DNA of 58,148 bases from Verrucomicrobiota bacterium. Lineage in GTDB: Bacteria; Verrucomicrobiota; Verrucomicrobiia; Verrucomicrobiales; DEV007. Positions within the stretch are counted from its first letter, which is position 1. The number at the start of each line of letters is the position of its first letter. The notes under the pieces are model-generated. The model was given only the letters and a program-made list of their open reading frames with translations, did no database searches and had not been told where the DNA came from. This document shows, one piece after another, positions 16,842 through 25,281 of the stretch. A program made the translations under genes and the position numbers. The stretch spans positions 1 to 58,148 of the forward strand of contig JAHDID010000040.1 of the NCBI GenBank assembly GCA_020630975.1, written 5' to 3'.

Positions 16842-18143
16842 ATGCCATCCACCGCTCCTCTAAAGATCGGACTCGCGGGCTTCGGAAACGTCGGAGCAGG
16901 AGTCTACAAAAACTTGATCAAGAACCGTGACCTCCTACGAGAGCGCACGGGACGCGAGATCGAGGTGCATCGCATCGCCGTACGCGACCTGTCAAAGAAG
17001 CGAGAAATCGCTCTGCCAGAGGAGCGTGTCACCACAGACCTGAGCGAACTCATCAATGACAACGAGATCGAACTGATCGTCGAGCTGATCGGTGGGATCG
17101 ACCGTGCTGCAGAATTCGTCAAAGCCGCTCTAGAGGCCGGAAAATCCGTCGTCACTGGGAATAAAGCCCTGCTCGCCGAGCGCGGCCGCGAGCTATTCGA
17201 AGTGGCTCAGGCCAATGGCACGCACATCTACTACGAGGCCGCAGTAGCCGGTGGTATCCCCATCATCAAGACCGTGCAGGAATCTCTAATCGGCAACCAC
17301 ATCCAGTCGGTGGCCGGTATCATCAATGGCACCTGCAACTACATCCTGACTCGGATGACGGATGCTGGCCTGCAATACCCAGACGCTCTGGAGGAGGCAC
17401 AGCAGCTAGGCTACGCCGAGGCAGACCCGACTCTGGATGTGAACGGCTGGGACGCCGCTCACAAAGCCATCATCCTCGCCTCACTCAGCTACGGCTGCTG
17501 GGTACCATGCGACAGTATCCACGTCGAGGGTATCGAGCGTGTCACCAAGCCTGATATCGATTTTGCCGACCAGCTCGGCTACACCATCAAACTGCTGGCC
17601 ATCATCAAACTCCACGAAGAGGACGGAGCCATCGAGGTGCGCGTGCAGCCATCGCTCGTACCCAAAGACCACATCATCTCCTCGGTCCGCGGTGTCTTCA
17701 ATGCTATCCTCGTGACAGGTGACGTCGTAGGCGAGACTCTTTTCTACGGCTCTGGCGCCGGTCAGGACCCGACCTCTAGCTCAGTGATCGGCGACATCGC
17801 AGATGCTGTCGCTCGCGCTGGGCAGGAGAGCAGCCAGGGCTTCGTCACCCACGAGCTTTACGGCCAGCCACTCCCAGTCGAGCAGAGCGTGTCGAAGTAC
17901 TATCTCCGGGTGCAAGTGGCCGACCAGCCTGGCACCCTGGCTCAGATCGCCTCGATCTTGGGCGATCACGACATCGGCATTCTGTCGATGATGCAACCGG
18001 AGGAGGAAGAAGCCGGTGCTGCGACTGTAGCGATCACCCTGCATTTTGCGCCATTTGGAAAGATGCAGGAGGCGCTGGCCAAGATATCGGCTCTCGACTG
18101 CGTGCAAGAGGAGCCTGTGTTGATGCGGGTGGAGAGTATTTAG
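16842..18143 (+). CDS. hom: Homoserine dehydrogenase with C-terminal ACT domain
   Basis: A 433-residue NAD(P)-dependent enzyme converting aspartate semialdehyde to homoserine in threonine and methionine synthesis. The nucleotide-binding loop is GLAGFGNVGAG (10-20). VVTGNKALLAERG, AAVAGGIPIIKT and GIINGTCNYILTRM are the catalytic-domain landmarks. The ACT regulatory domain (about 350-425, beginning YYLRVQVADQPGTLAQIA) suggests feedback inhibition, usually by threonine. This is the stand-alone form, not the bifunctional ThrA; the aspartokinase is separate at about 48 kb. It lies four bases before the HTTM frame. Confidence 0.95.
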   Translation: MPSTAPLKIGLAGFGNVGAGVYKNLIKNRDLLRERTGREIEVHRIAVRDLSKKREIALPEERVTTDLSELINDNEIELIVELIGGIDRAAEFVKAALEAGKSVVTGNKALLAERGRELFEVAQANGTHIYYEAAVAGGIPIIKTVQESLIGNHIQSVAGIINGTCNYILTRMTDAGLQYPDALEEAQQLGYAEADPTLDVNGWDAAHKAIILASLSYGCWVPCDSIHVEGIERVTKPDIDFADQLGYTIKLLAIIKLHEEDGAIEVRVQPSLVPKDHIISSVRGVFNAILVTGDVVGETLFYGSGAGQDPTSSSVIGDIADAVARAGQESSQGFVTHELYGQPLPVEQSVSKYYLRVQVADQPGTLAQIASILGDHDIGILSMMQPEEEEAGAATVAITLHFAPFGKMQEALAKISALDCVQEEPVLMRVESI

Positions 18144-18147
18144 GTGA

Positions 18148-19845
18148 TTGGGGAAGCTGATTTATTATAAGTTTGATAATTATAATAAATTAAGTTATCC
18201 TTCCTTTTCATCCAAACACTCAATCTTCCGCACGAAAACACTCATTCCACGCCTGACTTCTCTGTTCAGACTCGACTACCGATCACTCGCTCTGCTGAGG
18301 ATCGGTCTAGGAGTCCTGATCTTCGTCGACCTGCTGATCCGCAGCACAGACCTGACTGCTCACTACACGGATAAAGGTGTGCTGCCTAGATCTGCCCTGC
18401 TGTCCGAATTTCTGCACAGCGATTGGATTTTTTCCATCCACCTGCTCAGCGGCAAGGAGCATTTCCAGGCGCTACTGTTTGCCATAGCCGGTATTTTCGC
18501 CCTTGGGATGGCGATCGGCTACCGTACCCGATTCTGCGTGATCGCCTCGTGGATCTTTCTGATCTCTATCCAATCGAGAAATCCCATGGTGCTACAGGGC
18601 GGCGATGGCGTGTTTCGCCTACTCGTCTTTTGGGCCATGTTTCTACCTCTAGGGGAAAGGTGGTCGATCGACAGTTGGCTGAAAGGCTCGAAAACCACTG
18701 AGCCATCAACATCCTCGGCACACTGCTCGATGGCATGTGTGGGCCTACTCGCCCAGCTGTGCATCGTCTACATGGTCGACGCGACACTAAAGACAGATGC
18801 CATCTGGAAGAGCGACTTCACTGCTCTCTACTACACACTGAGTATCGATCAATTTGCCACACCTCTAGGCTCCTACCTGGTGCAATTCACTAGCCTCACG
18901 AAGCTACTGACCGCTATCACTATTTTGCTCCAAGCATTTGGATTCTTTCTGCTGTTGATTCCCTATTTCAAACACTGGTTCCGCCTGGCAGCCATCGTCC
19001 TCTACTGCGGATTTCATCTGGGTACAGCTGTCACCATGGAGCTAGGATTATTTCCCTATATCTGCTGTGTCGGCTGGTTAGTGGTATTTCCCACCAAGAT
19101 CTGGGACTGGCTAGAACCCAAGATCCACGCCATCAAACCCAACCAAAGATTTTGGCAAGGCTTGGAAAACTGGGCCACCAAATACCAGCTCAAAGAAAGG
19201 CTGGCACCGACTCCACGTACCAAAAGACTGGAGCCACTTTTCCCCGGTGCAGGCAAATGGATATTTCGCTCGCAACAAGCTGTTCTCACCCTACTGATCG
19301 CCTACACCGTGCTGTGGAATCTAAGGGAGATCGACTACGACAAACATGTGAAGCGCTTACCAGCCAGTACCGACTGGATCGGCTGGGTCCTGCGCCTCGA
19401 CCAAAGGTGGGATATGTTTGCCCCTAGACCTATGGTAGACGATGGCTGGTATGTGATAGCCGCCCAGAGAATCTCTGGCGAAGAGGTCGATCTATTCACC
19501 CAGTGCCAACCTACCACCTACGACAAACCTGCTGTCGTCTCAAAGACCTACAAGAATCAGCGTTGGCGCAAGTATCTGATGAATCTGTGGATGAGCAGCA
19601 ACGAGCGCCATCGCCTCTACTTTGGGCAGTATCTCACTCGGGGCTGGAACTCTCAGCTCAGCGGGTCGAAGCAGATCAAAACCTTTCAAATCGTCTTCAT
19701 GAAGGAGGTAACACCTCCTCTAGGGCAGCCCATGCCCGAACCGGAAAAGGTCGTCATCTGGAATCATCGCTGCTTCGACGAGACCGAAGCAGAAACCGAA
19801 GTGGAAAAGCAAAAACCGGAAACCACCGAGATCGCAGCAAACTAG
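18148..19845 (+). CDS. HTTM-domain (gamma-carboxylase-like) membrane protein
   Basis: A membrane protein of up to 565 residues. The HTTM signature starts near residue 46 (LALLRIGLGVLIFVDLLIR) and continues with GGDGVFRLLVFWAMFLPLGERW, as in bacterial homologues of vitamin K-dependent gamma-carboxylase. About eight hydrophobic segments are followed by a C-terminal soluble part (from about 410) rich in Trp, Tyr and Arg. The C-terminus is Glu/Thr-rich. The start is uncertain: the only start codon before the domain is TTG 18148, four bases after hom, and the first 30 codons look non-coding and contain a 10-bp inverted repeat. Its biochemical role is not known; homologues lacking the catalytic Lys are common. 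Confidence 0.75.
   Translation: MGKLIYYKFDNYNKLSYPSFSSKHSIFRTKTLIPRLTSLFRLDYRSLALLRIGLGVLIFVDLLIRSTDLTAHYTDKGVLPRSALLSEFLHSDWIFSIHLLSGKEHFQALLFAIAGIFALGMAIGYRTRFCVIASWIFLISIQSRNPMVLQGGDGVFRLLVFWAMFLPLGERWSIDSWLKGSKTTEPSTSSAHCSMACVGLLAQLCIVYMVDATLKTDAIWKSDFTALYYTLSIDQFATPLGSYLVQFTSLTKLLTAITILLQAFGFFLLLIPYFKHWFRLAAIVLYCGFHLGTAVTMELGLFPYICCVGWLVVFPTKIWDWLEPKIHAIKPNQRFWQGLENWATKYQLKERLAPTPRTKRLEPLFPGAGKWIFRSQQAVLTLLIAYTVLWNLREIDYDKHVKRLPASTDWIGWVLRLDQRWDMFAPRPMVDDGWYVIAAQRISGEEVDLFTQCQPTTYDKPAVVSKTYKNQRWRKYLMNLWMSSNERHRLYFGQYLTRGWNSQLSGSKQIKTFQIVFMKEVTPPLGQPMPEPEKVVIWNHRCFDETEAETEVEKQKPETTEIAAN
18161..18189. other. Perfect AT-only inverted repeat after hom
   Basis: TTTATTATAA (18161-18170) is the exact complement of TTATAATAAA (18180-18189), with a 9-base spacer. 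It lies 17 bases beyond the hom stop, inside the annotated start of the HTTM gene. It could be a protein-binding site, an AT-rich promoter element or an mRNA hairpin. Confidence 0.55.
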
Positions 19846-19865
19846 CTTGCGATCGGCTGGCTAAG

Positions 19866-20834
19866 ATGGTAACCAGCACAGGCATGCTCGCCATATTCAT
19901 CGATGTATGCCTACCTCTACTACTCGTCATCGGTATAGGTTGGGCCCTGGACCGAAAGTTTGATTTTGACCTACGCTCACTGGTCAAACTGAACATCTAC
20001 CTGTTTGTCCCCGCCTTTATCCTAGTTCGAGTATCGACTTCTACCATATCAGGCAGCACGGCGGCTATGGTGGTAGGCTTCACACTCTGCATTTCTCTAT
20101 CCATGGGTGTTATCTCCTGGCTGGTATCAAAACTACGTGGCGATGACGCCATCGAACGTGCCGGCCTACAGCTAGGCACGATGTTTTACAACTCGGGCAA
20201 CTGGGGACTCCCCCTGCTGACCCTCGCCTTTCCCGGCGAAGGCGGAGTGATCCAACTTTTCGTCCTCGCTACTATGAATCTGAGTGGGTTCACAGCAGGG
20301 GTCTATCTGGCCAATGCGACCAACGAGAAGAAAAACACCGCATTGCAGAATGTGATCGCGATCTTCAAACAGCCATCCGTCTATGCGATAGCAGCAGCCG
20401 TCGCCTTGCGAGCGATGGGCAACCCTCTAACCGAAATCGAGTTTATCTGGCTACCGCTAAACCATCTATCCGACGCTCTCATTGCATTTGCCCTGCTTAC
20501 GCTAGGTGTGCAACTATCGAAGACGAAGCCCCCTAAACCCGTCGGCCGCCTCGGATGGGCCCTAGGTATTCGCCTGCTGGGAGGCCCACTCATCGCCATG
20601 CTACTCACTTGGGTATTCGGCATCGAGGGCATCCTAGCTGCTATCTTGATCGTCGGCGCGGCCTCCCCCACTGCAGTCAATACCGCCCTACTTGCCTATG
20701 AGTTTGGGTCCGATAGCCGCTTTGCAGCGGCTACCGTCTACTACTCCACTCTCTGTGCGACGCTAGTGGTCACCTTACTGCTGACTCTACTTAATTATGG
20801 CTTCATACCGTGGGCTATCCCTACTATTCCCTAG
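19866..20834 (+). CDS. AEC-family (auxin efflux carrier-like) transporter
   Basis: A 322-residue inner-membrane protein with about ten hydrophobic segments. The frame is open from 19503, but that part is a shadow of the HTTM gene. ATG 19866, 20 bases after the HTTM stop, gives a normal first helix (IFIDVCLPLLLVIGIGWALDR). The family pattern of a split membrane domain is seen in YNSGNWGLPLLTLAFPGEGG and near the end in GAASPTAVNTALLAYEFG. Bacterial members are linked to export of carboxylates such as malate; the substrate here is unknown. ATG 19884 is an alternative start. It ends six bases from the convergent PcfJ-like gene. Confidence 0.85.
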   Translation: MVTSTGMLAIFIDVCLPLLLVIGIGWALDRKFDFDLRSLVKLNIYLFVPAFILVRVSTSTISGSTAAMVVGFTLCISLSMGVISWLVSKLRGDDAIERAGLQLGTMFYNSGNWGLPLLTLAFPGEGGVIQLFVLATMNLSGFTAGVYLANATNEKKNTALQNVIAIFKQPSVYAIAAAVALRAMGNPLTEIEFIWLPLNHLSDALIAFALLTLGVQLSKTKPPKPVGRLGWALGIRLLGGPLIAMLLTWVFGIEGILAAILIVGAASPTAVNTALLAYEFGSDSRFAAATVYYSTLCATLVVTLLLTLLNYGFIPWAIPTIP

Positions 20835-20840
20835 AGGCAC

Positions 20841-22142
20841 CTAAAGGTCTGCCCACTTGCTTATCTCCAAGTTATTTACCTCGGCCCATTTCTTTACGAC
20901 TGCTAGCGAGTTGGCATGCGCACTCCGATTGTTCCATGCTTTGATCTGCCATATTTCCGAACTCTCTGGCCACACTTCTATCGTCAGGTCTCGGTCCATC
21001 ACTGACTCCCCTTCTTTACAGCTCCATAGACTATAGATCGAAGTTTCGCCTAATTTGCATTCGCTAAAGTAAGAGCCGACACAGTGATTCATATCAGCCC
21101 CCTCAGCGGCTAGATCACGAAGCGTCGTCAACTCGACGATGCGCCACTTCCACCCTTTGTAGGCACACTGGTACTCAGGCAGACCCAAAGCCGATTCCCA
21201 TCGACTATGCGAAACCGAAGCGATCTCTTTTCGTGTCTGCGGTGACATGATATCAATCGCCTTCCGCTGACCTTCCTGTTTCACCATCGAAGCCACTAAG
21301 GACAGGTAAGCTTTTCGCGCGCTACTCACCAGCTCTTCCCATGGCCTACTGGGCTTACAAGAGAAAGCTACGCCACTACCTCTTTGTAACGCAATCCAAT
21401 CACAAATCAAATGTAACTCACTGACTGATCGCTGGCCACCAGCAAAAGCCTGCAGCAGAGGCAGCCATATCCAATCATGAGCAAAATCAATACCAACAGG
21501 CATTTGATCCACATCTGCAAACGACAACCTTGTATCGATCGACTGGACTTGAGCATGCCGAATTGCCTCCTTGAGCGAATAGTCTTCTGAAGATAATTGA
21601 GGCACAATCGCAGCCCCGCGTTTGGTCAAGACAGGTATCCCGGGCGCGGAACGCAAACTCCCGCCCTGGGCCACATGACAATACCAGTCCCTCTCTACGC
21701 ATTTTAATTTACCATCCACAAACCAAGCTTGCTCAAATATCTCCGGCACCTCGTACCGGGCTAGCAAGTGAGCGATCAGTGACAACAGAAGCCGTCTCGG
21801 ATCATCGATTACCTCATTGGGACACCACGTCTCAGGATCGCGGATCCAGAGTTCGCTATAACCAGCTAACCGAGTCAAAATCGGTATGATAGGTAGCCGA
21901 GAGTGACCAACCTCTGTCAATAGATCACTTCGTTTCTCTACTATAGGTATCAGCCGCAGACATGGCTCTCGAAGAGACTCGGCGATTGGGTTTTGTCTAG
22001 AAAACTGCCGAGCTAAAATACGACAGTGATTTTTTAATATAGGATTTTTGTAAATCGAAGCACGCCACGTCCCTCCAGCTATCAACCGCTGGGTAATAGA
22101 GTGCACTGCCTCGATCTCCTCTACATGAGAAGATAAGCTCAT
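20841..22142 (-). CDS. PcfJ-like domain protein
   Basis: A 433-residue soluble protein. The C-terminal part carries the PcfJ-like signature: LRDLAAEGADMNHCVGSYF at about residues 340-358, then SIYSLWS and the DRDLTIEVWPES strand pair. The N-terminal 300 residues are mostly helical and not recognised. PcfJ was named from an enterococcal conjugative plasmid but the domain is widespread in chromosomes and its biochemical role is unknown; the conserved His-Cys hints at catalysis or metal binding. No conjugation genes lie nearby. It converges on the AEC gene and diverges from the sulfatase gene. Confidence 0.72.
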   Translation of the reverse strand: MSLSSHVEEIEAVHSITQRLIAGGTWRASIYKNPILKNHCRILARQFSRQNPIAESLREPCLRLIPIVEKRSDLLTEVGHSRLPIIPILTRLAGYSELWIRDPETWCPNEVIDDPRRLLLSLIAHLLARYEVPEIFEQAWFVDGKLKCVERDWYCHVAQGGSLRSAPGIPVLTKRGAAIVPQLSSEDYSLKEAIRHAQVQSIDTRLSFADVDQMPVGIDFAHDWIWLPLLQAFAGGQRSVSELHLICDWIALQRGSGVAFSCKPSRPWEELVSSARKAYLSLVASMVKQEGQRKAIDIMSPQTRKEIASVSHSRWESALGLPEYQCAYKGWKWRIVELTTLRDLAAEGADMNHCVGSYFSECKLGETSIYSLWSCKEGESVMDRDLTIEVWPESSEIWQIKAWNNRSAHANSLAVVKKWAEVNNLEISKWADL

Positions 22143-22222
22143 AATTCGTAATGAATAAGAATGAGTCAGCCACGACGAAGCTCAGACGAGAGCACGCCAT
22201 GCAAACATAATAACAGGTAAAA

Positions 22223-22280
22223 ACTAGCTACGACAGTCCTCAATAGGCGCCCTGAAAACGGGGTGCGAGGGATAGCTAGT
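22223..22280. other. 58-base rod-like hairpin upstream of the sulfatase
   Basis: ACTAGCTA (22223-22230) pairs perfectly with TAGCTAGT (22273-22280). Inside, TCCTC (22237-22241) pairs with GAGG-g-A (22267-22272, one bulge). The core GCGCCC (22247-22252) pairs with GGGTGC (22261-22266) around a TGAAAACG loop. In all, 19 pairs are separated by internal bulges. It lies 152 bases before the sulfatase ATG and 81 bases before the divergent PcfJ-like start. It is a candidate leader RNA, sRNA or short mobile palindrome. No known riboswitch core is visible. Confidence 0.5.
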
Positions 22281-22431
22281 CAATCAAAACGACTACACCG
22301 ATCAATAATGGTGGGAAGTGAACATAATGGACTAATCGACTACTAAACGCACATAGCAAGCCAGTTTTTCAACCGAATTGCTCCACCTGATCTATCCTGA
22401 CAAAACGGTGATTATCCCTATAGTCCCTACC

Positions 22432-24888
22432 ATGAAAGCACTTCTACTGGGTATCTTAGCCACGGCTTCCCTCAGTCATCTGGCTTGGTCCAAGCCTCAC
22501 GTCGTATTCCTCACTCTAGACGACCTAAGCCGCAGCAGTGTCGGAGTGTATGGCTGCACCCTACCAGAAATCACCCCAAATCTCGACCGCATCGCTCAGG
22601 AAGGCATGAGATTTGATCACTTTCACATGGTGGCGACCAACTGCACCCCCTCCCGCAGCCATATGATGACCGGTCAGTACCAACAGAAAAACCTGGTCCT
22701 GTCGCTGGGTAAAGAAGGCGCAGGTAACCACGCTAATCGCTTTACTATGCCTGCCATCTTTCGAGACGCCGGATACCACACAGGCATTATGGGCAAAAAC
22801 TCTCACCAAATGCCATTCGAACCGCACAGCGCTTGGGACATCGAATATGGCTCCTATGGCTCGACCCGCGTACCCGAGGCGATCTACGAGCAAGTGAAGG
22901 CTGCAATCGCCAATGCTGAAGAGCAAGGCAAGCCACTGTTTTTCAACCTCAACCTCTACGATCCCCACACCGACTTGTATGGCTGGAATGGTCAAACCGG
23001 CCCCAAAGAGGAAAAGACCAATCACCCAAGTCGAATCTACCAGGCAGACGAGATTGCCTACCCCGACTTTTTTCCACCCATCCCCAAAGCGGCAGAAACC
23101 GGCACCACTCGTGGCGGCACGCCCAACATCAGTATGCGGCAAGAACTGGCTGCTTATTTTAATAGTGTGAAACGCGCAGACGACTCTGTCGGAGCCATGA
23201 TCCGAGCTTTTGGGGAAGCAGGTATACTCGACAACACAATGATCGTCGCCATCTCCGATCACGGCATGCAACAGCCCGGTGCCAAGACCACCCTGTACCA
23301 CGAGGGCACGGTGTCCCCGCTCATGGTTCGCTGGCCAGGTAACGTCGCCGCCGGATCGATCGAAGGTCGACATATGGTCAGTGCGCTAGACTTGCTACCG
23401 ACCTTCTGTGAAGTCTTAGAGGTGCCAATCCCGGCAGATCTCGATGGCCGCTCCTTTTTACCCATGCTCAAAGGTGAGCAGCCTCAGCAGTGGCGAGACT
23501 TTGTCTATATGCAGCAAAATGATCGCAATAAAGGTCGCGCCATCCAAACTACCGACTGGCTATACACCATCAACCCATGGTCCGACGGAACTACCAAGTT
23601 TGGCAGTGTCTCGACAGGTATGCACTGCTGGAAACTTCTCAAAGAAGCCAGTGAGCGCCCAGATGCTAGCGACCTACTGAAGCAATGGACTCACCGCATC
23701 GAGTACCGATCACCCGAAGAACTTTTCGATATCAAAAACGATCCCCAATGTCTGCACAACCTGGCAACTGATCCCAACCACAAAGAAACCAAGCTCAACA
23801 TGCGAGCCAAGATGCTCGCCGAAGCAAAAATCAGCAACGACCACTGGGTGATCGACTGCATAGAAAACCCAACCGATCCAACCATCCAAGCACAAACGGT
23901 AGCAGCCATTGAAGACTTTCGTGAGAACCGCTCTTCCTTGCCCACAGCCAGCCGCCTCGTCCACTACGATCCACACGATGGCTGGATGGAAATCAACAAC
24001 ACGCTCTTCGAAGACGGCGATAAGTGGGGGATCTGGACACCTTCCAACGAAGATGCCGCTATGAAAGCCAACCACGGTGCCGAAGGCTGTGGTCAACATG
24101 CGATCCTCTTTACCCAAGCCGGAGCTATCGAAACTCACACGGCTATCGATGCCTCTGTATTCTCTAAACTAAAGATCCAGTTTCTCGTACCCAAAGGCCA
24201 AGAAGCGAAAAACAAGCGCCAGAAAAGCAAACCTGGCCCCGTACTCGGCAGAACATCCAGCCTCCTCGTCGAATACGCCGGACCTAATGGCGACTGGCAC
24301 CTGGCGGCTAAACTCAATCACAAACAACTATCTCAACCTGTCGAACTTATCATTCCTGCTCCGAACGAAGGCTTCCCAGAGTCCACAAAGGTCAGACTCC
24401 GAGCAGCATTAAAAGAAGGTGAAAGCTTTGCCCTCGACGGCCTACGCTTCACTGGCCAACAGGATTGGCAAATCGTCAACACAGGCCGAGCTAGAGCCTT
24501 CTGGAAGGCGGCAAAAGACACGGCATTCCAAGGCAGAGCCTTCACACTCACTACGGGAGACGGCAACGAGGTCGTGCAAAAACAACCCTTGGCCAATGGC
24601 GATATTGGAGAGTTGGAAATTCGCTACCAATTCGAAGCGAAAGACATAGGAACTAACGATCGCTTAATATTAGAAACCCACGCGGACGGTCATTGGACCA
24701 CTCTCGCAGCTCACGATTACTCTTATATCCTGCTACCAGAAAAACACTACTCACATCTCGTCACCCTTTCAGTAGACTATATCAATCGCATGCAGCCTTC
24801 CCAGTTTCGCTTCCGCTTTGAAGCCGATGACGATACCGCACAAGTCTCTATTACAGACTTCACTTTGAAAACACGGAAACCCTTCTAA
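22432..24888 (+). CDS. Sulfatase with long C-terminal extension
   Basis: An 818-residue exported type I sulfatase. ATG 22432 gives a signal peptide (MKALLLGILATASLSHLAWS); the frame extends upstream to TTG 22378 without support. Metal-binding D30-D31 lie in LTLDDLSRSS. The formylglycine motif is C71-T-P-S-R, so maturation by an FGE-type enzyme is expected. A second metal site is DHGMQQPG. The sulfatase fold ends near residue 480. About 320 further residues contain beta-rich segments (DGWMEINNTLFEDGDKWGIW and others) that resemble carbohydrate-binding or jelly-roll domains. Sulfated polysaccharide is the likely substrate, in the periplasm or outside. Confidence 0.88.
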   Translation: MKALLLGILATASLSHLAWSKPHVVFLTLDDLSRSSVGVYGCTLPEITPNLDRIAQEGMRFDHFHMVATNCTPSRSHMMTGQYQQKNLVLSLGKEGAGNHANRFTMPAIFRDAGYHTGIMGKNSHQMPFEPHSAWDIEYGSYGSTRVPEAIYEQVKAAIANAEEQGKPLFFNLNLYDPHTDLYGWNGQTGPKEEKTNHPSRIYQADEIAYPDFFPPIPKAAETGTTRGGTPNISMRQELAAYFNSVKRADDSVGAMIRAFGEAGILDNTMIVAISDHGMQQPGAKTTLYHEGTVSPLMVRWPGNVAAGSIEGRHMVSALDLLPTFCEVLEVPIPADLDGRSFLPMLKGEQPQQWRDFVYMQQNDRNKGRAIQTTDWLYTINPWSDGTTKFGSVSTGMHCWKLLKEASERPDASDLLKQWTHRIEYRSPEELFDIKNDPQCLHNLATDPNHKETKLNMRAKMLAEAKISNDHWVIDCIENPTDPTIQAQTVAAIEDFRENRSSLPTASRLVHYDPHDGWMEINNTLFEDGDKWGIWTPSNEDAAMKANHGAEGCGQHAILFTQAGAIETHTAIDASVFSKLKIQFLVPKGQEAKNKRQKSKPGPVLGRTSSLLVEYAGPNGDWHLAAKLNHKQLSQPVELIIPAPNEGFPESTKVRLRAALKEGESFALDGLRFTGQQDWQIVNTGRARAFWKAAKDTAFQGRAFTLTTGDGNEVVQKQPLANGDIGELEIRYQFEAKDIGTNDRLILETHADGHWTTLAAHDYSYILLPEKHYSHLVTLSVDYINRMQPSQFRFRFEADDDTAQVSITDFTLKTRKPF

Positions 24889-25281
24889 ATCAAAATCAGC
24901 CTTGTAAAGGAACACCCTACAACAGCCTTGATAAACAATATTAGGATTCGATGATTCGAATCTACGAGTCATCACACTCCCAAATATTCCAAACCTTAGC
25001 GACAGTGTGAGCAAAATTTTGACATTGCGAGTCACCACTACCAAATCATACTCAACCGCAGGGAGTCAAAGCTGACAATTCTTCAAAATGCAACGTTGTG
25101 CTCCTGACAGAGACAATGAAAATCGATCAGCGTACTGGGAGCGGCGGTTTGTAACCGCTGGGCAACCAGAGCCGAAGTGATTGGCCGGTGCATTGGCCGA
25201 GCTAGCCCGGCGGTTGCAAAGCGCCGCACCGGCCACCTAGGGCGCGTGCCACCTAAAGGACCTTCCTGCCAAAACAATCAC
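24889..25281. other. Intergenic region with palindromes, no gene
   Basis: This 393-base gap lies between the convergent ends of the sulfatase and giant surface protein genes. It holds a GATTCG/CGAATC hairpin (24945-24962), two loosely similar CGAGTCA-CAC segments near 24965 and 25029, and the palindromic element at 25144-25234. No credible coding frame was found. A 64-codon minus-strand frame (25083-25277) is low-complexity and not protein-like. Confidence 0.6.
25144..25234. repeat. Palindromic extragenic element (REP/MITE-like, putative)
   Basis: Three inverted repeats are packed in 91 bases. GCGGTT/AACCGC (25144-25158) closes a 3-base loop. GGCCGGTGC (25183-25191) pairs perfectly with GCACCGGCC (25226-25234). 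Inside that lies CGGCG/CGCCG (25208-25226). Base composition is much richer in G+C than the sequence to its left. CACCTA is repeated just outside. No T-run follows on either strand, so it is unlikely to be only a terminator. Confidence 0.5.

Noticed and set aside
16727-16852. N-terminal extension of the second symporter
   Set aside because: It would overlap the hom start on the other strand, and the residues are not hydrophobic or family-like. ATG 16726 gives a normal first helix.
19503-19865. Long N-terminal extension of the AEC transporter
   Set aside because: It is the out-of-frame shadow of the HTTM gene 3' end. Family length fits the 19866 start.
22561-23373. Minus-strand 270-codon frame inside the sulfatase gene
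   Set aside because: It is antisense to the catalytic core of the sulfatase, whose motifs are all in frame on the plus strand.
25083-25277. Minus-strand 64-codon frame between the sulfatase and the giant protein
   Set aside because: It runs through the palindromes, is rich in Arg, Pro and Ala and has no protein-like pattern. It is better explained by the repeat element.
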